Assembly (NCBI GenBank): GCA_023053685.1
Contig: JALIGW010000026.1
Span: 3,191,108 to 3,255,107, forward strand
Length of the DNA: 64,000 nt
From: Diadophis punctatus similis
Taxonomy: Eukaryota > Chordata > Lepidosauria > Squamata > Dipsadidae
Reading direction: 5' to 3'
Each line of letters opens with the position of its first letter. The stretch's first letter is position 1. Below, in pieces: positions 1-9,000 of this stretch. The position numbers were made by a program, and so were the translations under genes. The notes beneath the pieces were generated by a model. That model had not been told where the DNA came from. It ran no database searches and worked only from the letters and a program-made list of their open reading frames with translations.

Positions 1-50
1 GACCTCTGCCATCAGCAGCCATGTGATGGGACCCCAACCCATGGCATAGC
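1..50 (-). CDS. SLC2A6: SLC2A6 last visible exon, truncated by window edge
   Basis: The reverse strand reads a CTAG acceptor at 52-51, then an open frame that completes the split glycine codon of the exon ending at 1122. It encodes [16 protein letters not shown], the TM10 signature of glucose transporters. The frame is still open at base 1, so the rest of the C-terminal exon lies to the left of this window. Confidence 0.9.
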
Positions 51-3000
51 CTAGAAGAAGAAAAGAAGGAACATCGAAACAAAAAAAGTCAGAAGCAGTG
101 AGGAAATTACGTTAGTTCTTGACTTAAAACTATTTGTTTAGTGACAGTTTGAAGTTTTGGATCCCATCTCCTATCAGATCCATGAGACAAAAATAAATCA
201 GTGGAAAAATTTGCCTCCAGAAGTTGTAAATGCTCCAACACTGGAAGTTTTAAAGAAGAGATTGGATAACTATTTGTCTGAAATGGTATAGGGTTTCCTG
301 CCTAAGCTGGGGGTTGGACTAGAAGGCCTCCAAGGTCCCTTCCAACTCTGTTTCTTTTAGAATAGAATAACGAAGTTGGAAGGGACCTTGGAGGTCTTCT
401 AGTCCAACCCCCTGCTTAGGCAGGAAACCCTTCACCACTTCAGACAAATGGTTGTCCAACATCTTCTTAAAAACTTCCAGTGTTGGAGCATTCACAACTT
501 CTGGAGGTAAGCTGTTCCACGGATTAATTGTTCTAACTGTCAGGAACTTTCTCCTTAGTTCTAAGTTGCTTCTCTCCTTGATTAGTCTCCACCCATTGCT
601 TCTTGTCCTACCCTCAGGTGCTTTGGAGAATAGAATTAGAATATCAGGTTCTTTGGAGAATAGAATTAAAATATTCTAATTCTAATAATTCCAATTCTAA
701 TTTCTTCTTCTTCTTCTTCTTCTTCTTCTTCTTCTTCTTCTTCTTCTTCTTCTTCTTCTTCTTCTTCTTCTTCTTCTTCTTCTTCTTCTTCTTCTTCCTC
801 CTCCTCCTCCTCCTCCTCCTCCTCCTCCTCCTCCTCCTCCTCCTCCTATTCTATTCTATTCTATTCTATTCTATTCTATTCTATTCTATTCTATTCTATT
901 CTATTCTATTCTATTCTATTCTGATAAATTTGGGGGAGGTGATTGTCCGAAAACCTTTTATCTATGCCTAGACCGACTATTTTCTTGGACAGCCATCCCT
1001 CTAAAGTCTTCTACAGCTGATTTCCCCTTCTGTCCACCTCCCCACAACCCTCCAAAGAAGCTCCAGAAAGTCAACCTGGAGCCCAATAGTTGGCCACCAA
1101 CCCTTCCTTCCTATGACCTACCTATGATGAAGAACATGGTGGCCACCAAAGGAATCGCCGTGAGACCCACCATGGAGGTGTCGCCAAGGCCCGCGTGCGT
1201 CCCATTCCCCACCAGCGTTGAAGAATTGTGGAGAAGTTGAGGGATGAACCGGATGTAGAAGCCCAACGTCAGGTTTGAGGCGAGCATGAGGCAAGCTAGG
1301 AAAGAAAGAGAAGGAAACCAACACCTTGAAACCAACACAGAAATCTCTCTTGCAACATGGTTATCCCTGAATGAGCCACCCTCGCCCATACAGGGAGTCC
1401 TCGGCTTATAACCATTCGTTTAGTGACCGTTTGAAGCTGAAACGGCATTGAGAAAAGTGACTTACAAACCATCCTCGCGCTTACGACCGCTGCAGCATTC
1501 CCCGCGGTCATGTGATCAAAACGGGGGTATATTTTATGACGGCTGCAGCGTCCTGAGGTCACGTGATCTCCATTTGAGACCTCCCCAGCCGGTTTCCGAC
1601 AACCAAAGTCCGGGGGGGGGGGGAGCCAGATTCGCTTAACGGCCATGTGATTCATTTAACAACCGCAGAGATATTTGCTTAAGCGCAGGGCAAAAGGTTC
1701 GCAACATCGGGCAGTTAAAGATCGCCTTGCTTAGCGATGGAAATTCCATTGTGGCCGTACGTCGAGGACTACCTGTATAGAGGCAGATGCGTGTGTAAAA
1801 AGGAAGGACTACAAAACCCATACAGGAGACATAGAGAAGAATCTTTCGCCCAGCTTTATCCATCGAGAAAGCCGCCACCAGGACTGAGGCTAAGCGGACG
1901 CCGCCCACGATAACAGCGTCATACTCAGGGGCCTGAAAAGTCAAAATAATGGCTGTGAGCTGTCAATCAAATTGGTTCATTCATTCATTCACTCATTCAC
2001 TCATCCATCCATTCATTCATTCATTCAATGGTTTTATTACTTATGAGTCTGGAAAGAGGTTCTTTTGTCTTTCTTTTCATTGAGATTCCTCCCATTTGAC
2101 CAATGGATACAAAGACCAACTCAAAATCCTGCCCTTTTTAATGTGTGCCGTTGTGAGTACCGAAAAAAAAATGACAATTAAAGTTATCTTATCTTTATTT
2201 GGGAAAGCTTCACTGGCTCTGAAGAAGACTTATTTCTGCCAAGTTTTGATTTATTTTTTTAAAAAAGAAAGAGATAGAGGTATCCTTCAATTGGAAAGCA
2301 CGCCTCTTGTTAAGGTGAGAATAAATCTCATAGAGGCGATGTGGATCTTTTCTTGGAATTCAGACGTTTAGAAATAAAGCTGAGATTAAAAGTCTAATAG
2401 AAAATATTTATTTCGGTACAAAAACAATAAATCCTGAATAATTACATCTTTGCTAAGAAACACGACCGTTCAGGTCAAGAGCTAAGGCAGAAGAAAAAAA
2501 TTAATGGTGGCTTAGGAATGTGGACATGCGTAGTCGTCATATCATGTGTTCTGCTTGTATTGGAATGTACCATAATATTAGGATAGGGATGCATCACCCT
2601 GCATAGACATACAACTGGCAATATTCACTACGTGACACCTCTGTAGATTGAACGTAGAGTAAAATATAAGATAGGATGGCAGAGAGATGGAGGTTAGGAA
2701 GAGACAGAATTTGAGGAGGGGGCGTGAAAATATTGGGGGAAAATTGGATGGGTTTTTTTTTTTTTTTGTGCATTACATGACCTGCTGCTTTGGGGCCAAT
2801 CTTGAATATGGAAGGAGAAACGGTGACACCTTGCTTGTTTTAGACTGAAAAAGGGTCATGGGTTTTATTTATTTGTATTTATTTTTTATTTGTGAGATTT
2901 ATATACCGCCTCACAGTGCAAGCACTCTCTAAGCGGTTTACACCAGTAAGCAATGTATATTTACATTGCCCCCAACAATCTGGGTCCTCATTTTACCTAC

Positions 3001-6000
3001 CTCGGAAGGATGGAAGGCTGAGTCAACCTTGAGCCGGTGAGATTTGAACCGCTGACCTGCGGATCAGTGTCAGCTAAAGTGGCCTGCAGTACTGCGCTCT
3101 AACCACTGCGCCACCTCGGCTCTGGATTGGACACTCTACAGCAGGGGGAGGGGTCCAACTTTGGCAACTTTAACCCCTGTGGATTTTTAACTCCCAGAAT
3201 TCCCCAGGCCAATCATGCTGGCTGGGGAATTCTGGGAGTTGAAGTCTACAAGTCCTAAAAGTTGCTAAGGCTGGCGGCGTCCCCTGCTCTACAGGTGGAC
3301 TTACCAGGATCACCTCTGTGCTGTCGAATATCAGCTGCAGATAGACCAGGATTGGGGTGACTCCCGAAAGCTGTTGTAGGAACCTCATCAGCAAAGTAAT
3401 TACAATGGGCTTCATGATGTGAGGCTTGCGGATTTCCGTCCAGGTAATGGGTTGACTCTGGAGAAACACAGAGAAAATCAAATGGAAGAGGATATTTGGG
3501 GCTCGGGGGTTGAATTGTGGGGTCCTAGGTGGTTTTCTTTGGAGACGTTTCATGATCCAGCTAGTTAACATCATCAGTGCTAGAAGGGAGGGGGGTTTGT
3601 GAAAAGGAGGAGGAGGAGGAGGAGGAGGAGGAGGAGGAGGAGGAGGAGGAGGAGGAGGAGGAGGAGGAGGAGGAGGAGGAAGTGTGTGGGGTCCTTAATG
3701 CTCTCTGAGGTTGGTAGTTTTCTTGGAGACATTTCATGACCCAGCTAGGTAACATCATCAGTGCTAGAAGGGAGGGGGGTTTGTGAAAAGGAGGAGGAGG
3801 AGGAGGAGGAAGTGTTTGGGGTTCTTGAGGGAATGGGGGAATGGGGATTTTGCAGTATCCTTCCCCTGGAGTGAGAGGAAATGGAGATTTTGCAGTATCC
3901 TTCCCCTGCCACGCCCACCAAGCCACACCACACCCACCAAGCCACACCCACAGAACCCGTAGTTAATATATATATATATATATGGATTTCACCACTGCGT
4001 TGACCTACCTGTTCCCGAACGCTGGCTTTGATCTGGTCGTATTCCCACCAATAATCCACATCCTTGCCTCTCAGCCAGCGGAGCGCGCACAGTGCCTCGT
4101 CTTCCTTCCCCTTAGAAATCAGGAAGCGCGGCGAGTCAGGCATGAAGAAGAGGAGGGAGATCATGAGAAGAACGGGGACTTCTCCGGCAACGGCCAGCCA
4201 ACGCCAGGGCACCAGGAGACCTATGGTGAGGAGAAGACACAGCCAAAACTAAGAAAGGCCGGCAGCTTCCTCTTGTTAGATCTACCCGGGAGAGCAGTCC
4301 ATGAATTCAACCTCACAGGAAGGGCTAAATCTGTTTTCATGGAGATACGACATCTTTTGTCACGATGTGAATATTGCCAGTTGTGCATCTCTATGTTTTC
4401 TACTGTTTTCTTGTATTTATGGTCAAGCAGACGTATGATATATTCTACTACGCATGTCTGCATTCCAGAGGTTTCCTCCTTTCCCCTTTCTCTTCGCCAT
4501 TTCTACCGAAGGTAGAAGTGATTTATTCCTTAGCCGATAAAATGTAGCTTAATAAGCTTAATAAGGATTCTTTTTATTACTTTTCTACTGAAATAAATAT
4601 TTTGTTAATTAGATTTGAATCTCGGTTTTATTTTCTAAGTAAGTATGACTTTTCAAAGGAGCAACGATCCATCGACCTCCGGAGGATTTATTCCTCCCGC
4701 TCACATCTTTTATGCCCGGTTTTGATGGATCTCCACCCACCCACCCCCCTTATACTCCTGTGAACCAGGAGGGTGTTTGCCCAAGCTATTTCTGAATATT
4801 ATCTACATGTTCTGAAAAATGTTTCAGCCGTTCGAAGTTACAACGGCCCTGAAAAAAAATGACCAGTGACCGTTTTTCCCCACTTAATGACGGTTGCAGC
4901 ATCTTCCCGGTCACGTGAGCAAAATCCCGATGTTTGGCAACTGGCTCATATTTATGACGGTCGCAGTGCCTTGGGGACACGGGACCCCCTTTTTTGCGAC
5001 CTTCTGACAAGCAAAATCAATGCTGGCTAACTTCACAACTGCAGTGAATGGTTGTTTAGTACTTGCCTAAAGCGTAAAGGAAGAGGGCGCCCAAAACAGC
5101 CATGATTTGAGGACAGGAGCCCAACGCCCCTCGGATTCCTGGGTGGGAGATCTCGGAAATGTAGATCTGGAGAAGCCAAAAAGATTTTTAAAAAATAAGT
5201 GGCTCTGTTGTGGGAGCGAAGGCATTTCTGAGCCAGAGCTGGTACCCTTCTCAAGATACTTATTGCCTTTCGGCAGTTAGGCAAGAAAAGGCTGATTTTT
5301 ACAGGATAAAAAAGAGGAACTCCTGGGAGGGAAGGGAGGGAGGGAGGGAGGGGGGAAGGGAAGGGGAGGGGAGGAAAGGAAAGGAAAGGAGCAAAAAAGG
5401 AGGGAAGGAAAGGAAAGGAAAGGAAAGAAGGAAAGGAAAGGAAAGGAAAGGAAAGGAAAGAAGAGAAGGAAAAGAAAAAGGAAAGGAAAGGAAAGAAGAG
5501 AAGGAAAAGGAAAAGGAAAAGAAAGGAAAGAAGGAAAGAAGAGAAGGGAAAGGGAAAGGAAAGAAGGAAAGAAGAAAAGGAAAAAGAAAAAGGAAAGGAA
5601 AGAAGAGAAGGAAAAGGAAAAGGAAAAGAAAGGAAAGAAGGGAAAGGGAAAGGAAAGAAGGAAAGAAGAAAAGGAAAAAGAAAAAGGAAAGGAAAGGAAA
5701 GAAGAGAAGGAAAAGGGAAAGGAAAAGAAAGGAAAGAAGGAAAGAAGAGAAGGAAAAAGAAAAGGGAAAGGAAAGGAGAGGTGAGGAGAGGAAAGGAAAG
5801 GAAAGGAGAGAAGGAAAGGAAAGGGAAAGGGAAAGGAAAGAAGGAAAGAAGAGAAGGAAAAGGGGAAAGGAAAGGAAAGGAGAGGAAAGGAAAGGAGAGA
5901 AGGAAAGGAAAAGGAAAGGAACTCCAAACCAACTTGATTGCACGCAGGCAACCAGAGAAACTCAAGATTAGCAATCTTTTTTATTTTTTTAGTGATTTTT

Positions 6001-9000
6001 TAAATGGTTTTTTCTTTAACACATATGAGTGCTTAGTAAACAATACATTCATAATTGTCTTTTAACAATCCCATAATCCCTTGCGGGGTGGAGTCTGGGC
6101 AACTGAATGGAGCTAGCAGAGTGTTTACTGGCCGGATACCCTTCCTGTCGCCAATGTGGAGTTTTGTTCAGCAGATATAATCGCATTGTGCCCAGAGAGA
6201 GAAATATCTGCCTCTACCTAGGATCGAACTCACAGCCTCCTGATTATGAGGCGAGAGCTCCACCTCTAGGCCACCGCACCACTCCTTTAGTGAACAATAC
6301 ATTGTCTGGGTCAACTTATTTTATACAGAATACTAATAACAATAATAACACTCTGTAGGTAAACATGGTAATTTTTCAACTTCTAACACTTGAAAATACA
6401 TCGTTAGTTATAATATATTATATTTTGTAGCAATGTACATAGCAATGTTTCCCCAATTTCTACTTTCTACCTCTTTTTTTTAACCCCCTAATACAACAAT
6501 TCCCGTATTAAGAAGTATTGTGTATCTGTCCATCATCTCTTACCTTTTATTCTTTAAGTATGCGTAGTAGTAATCTTTCAACTTCTAACATTTACATATA
6601 CATAATAATTATAGTAACTTATATCATGTGACAGTATACTTAATGACATTTTCCCAGTTTCAATTTTCCAGCTCTATTGTCTAATCTTTAATAATAATAA
6701 TAATAACAACAGAGTTGGAAGGGACCTTGGAGGTCTTCTAGTCCAACCCCCTGCTTAGGCAGGAAACCCTATATCATTTCAGACAAATGGTTATCCAACA
6801 TCTTCTTAAAAACGTCCAGTGTTGGAGCATTCACAACTTCTTGAGGCAAGCTGTTCCACGGATTAATTGTTCTAACTGTCAGGAAATTTCTCCTTAGTTC
6901 TAAGTTGCTCCTCTCCTTGGTTAGTTTCCACCCACTGCTTCTTGTTCTACCTTCAGGTGCTTTGGAGAATAGCTTGACTCCCTCTTCTTTGTGGCAACTC
7001 CTGAGATATTGGAAGACTGCTATCATGTCTCCCCTAGTCCTTCTTTTCATTAAACTAGACATACCCAGTTCCTGCAACCGTTCTTCATATGTTTTAGCCT
7101 CCAGTCCCCTAATCATCTTTGTTGCTCTTCTCTTTAGTAAGACGAATCCCATATTAAGAGGTATTCTGTATCTATCCATCACCTCTTGTCCTTTTTAGTA
7201 TTTCAACTCTTATTGACTTTTTGATCAATTTCCCATGCTCCTCCCTTGGGATCTTGTATCCTTCTAGATTACAAGATTAGCACTCTTGAATCATCCCTAA
7301 GAACTTCCTTGAAAGTCAGGGAACGTCAACGATCTCAAGATCTCCCACAGAAGGACCTATGGGGAGAGGCCGTACTCACTGGAATGGCAGCCGAGGTGAC
7401 TCCTCCTGCGAAGCCTGTGAGGAGCCTCCCGACCAAGAGCATCCAGACCTCGTCGGCGCTGGCCATCAAGAAGTACCCAACCACAGAAGGGAGGGAGGAG
7501 AACATGATGCTCAGCTTGCGCCCCAGGCGGTCATTGAAGTACATGGTGCACAACCCTCCTGCGGCGACTCCTAAGGTGAAGATGGACTAGAAGACAGAAA
7601 GAGAGGAGGGTGGGTCAACGGAGAAGACCGCACGGTCATAACCGTGGTGGCGCAGTGGTTGGAATGGTCTCTTGCAGGCTAAACTCTGCCCACTGCCAAG
7701 AGTTCGATCCTGACCAGCTCAAGGTTGACTCAGCCTTCCATCCTTACGAGGTCGGTTAAATGAGGACCTGGATCGTTGGGGTAGCAAGATGCTGACTCTG
7801 TAAACCGCTTAGAGAGGGCTGTAAAGCACTGTGAAGCGGTATATAAGTCTAAGTGTTATTGCTCTTCCTTCCTTCCTTCCTTCCTTCCTTCCTTCCTTCC
7901 TTCCTTCCTTCCTTCCTTCCTTCCTTCCTTCCTTCCTTCCCCCTTCCTTCCTTCCTTCCTTGCCACAAGGGCGCAGTGGTAGAATGCAGTATTGCAGGCT
8001 AACTCTGCCGACTGCCAGCAGTTCAATCCTGATTGGCTCCAAGTTGACTCAGCCTTCCATCCTTCCCAGGTCGGTAAAATGAGGACCCAGATTGTTGGGG
8101 GCAAGAGGCTGACTCTTGTAAACCACTTAGAGAGGGCTGTGAAGGGGAGGAGTCCTCCAGGAGTTGGGCGGCATATAAGAAACACCAATAAATAAACAAA
8201 TAAAAATATAAGTCTAAGTGCTATTGCTAAGGGCTATAACAGCAGTTATAGGTAGTCCCCAACTTATAATTGGTCGCTTAACTCCAGTTCAAAGTTATGA
8301 CGGACCTCGCCAGAGCTACTTAACAACCCATACCTGGAGTTGCGACAGCCACACAAACACCCGATCGAATTTGGGGAACATGGTAACCAGTTCACCATTA
8401 CGGCCATGTGCAAAGTCGTATATCCCACAATTTGCAACGTCTTTTTTTTTTTGCCAGTTAATCACATTTACTTCCAGTTTCCAGCGAAGAATTCCCATTG
8501 TGGGAGGGGGAAACTGATTCACTTTAACGGACATCGTGTTCCCTTAACGACCATCCCGTTTGCTTAATAACGATCGCAAAGAGCGGTTGTAACTTTGTCA
8601 TTCAAAGTTACAACAGACCTCATCAGAGCTAGTTACGACCTGTTTTCAGAGTTGCAACGGCCAAAGGCAAACCACGGTCACGTGGACATGATTTGTGACA
8701 TTTTTTGGGTCAGTTTTTGGTGTTTACTTCTAGCTTCCAGCAAATGTTTTTTTTTAATTTTTATATGTATTTTAACTGTTTTTATTGCTATTTTGAAACT
8801 GATTGTTCATCTTTCTGTTGTACGCTGCCCTGAGTCCCCAGGGAGATGGGCAGCCTATAAGATCGGGGGGGGGGGGGAACCCCGCCCCTTGGGGAAAATG
8901 GATTTGTTCAAAAACCACCAACTTCGCTTAAAACCGCTTAAGGACTATGGTGTTTTTTTTTAAAAAAGTTGCAACTACACGTCCTGTCACTAAATTCCTC

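Noticed and set aside
2870..3122. tRNA gene candidates at the family A SINE heads
   Set aside because: A- and B-box-like sequences are present but the cloverleaf is degenerate and fused to a SINE body.
3982..4515. Plus-strand frame of 177 codons
   Set aside because: Antisense of the SLC2A6 exon 4220-4009, which has splice signals and motif conservation on the minus strand.
5033..5974. Minus-strand frame of 313 codons
   Set aside because: Only the stretch 5067-5166 is an SLC2A6 exon; the rest is GGAAA repeat read in another context.
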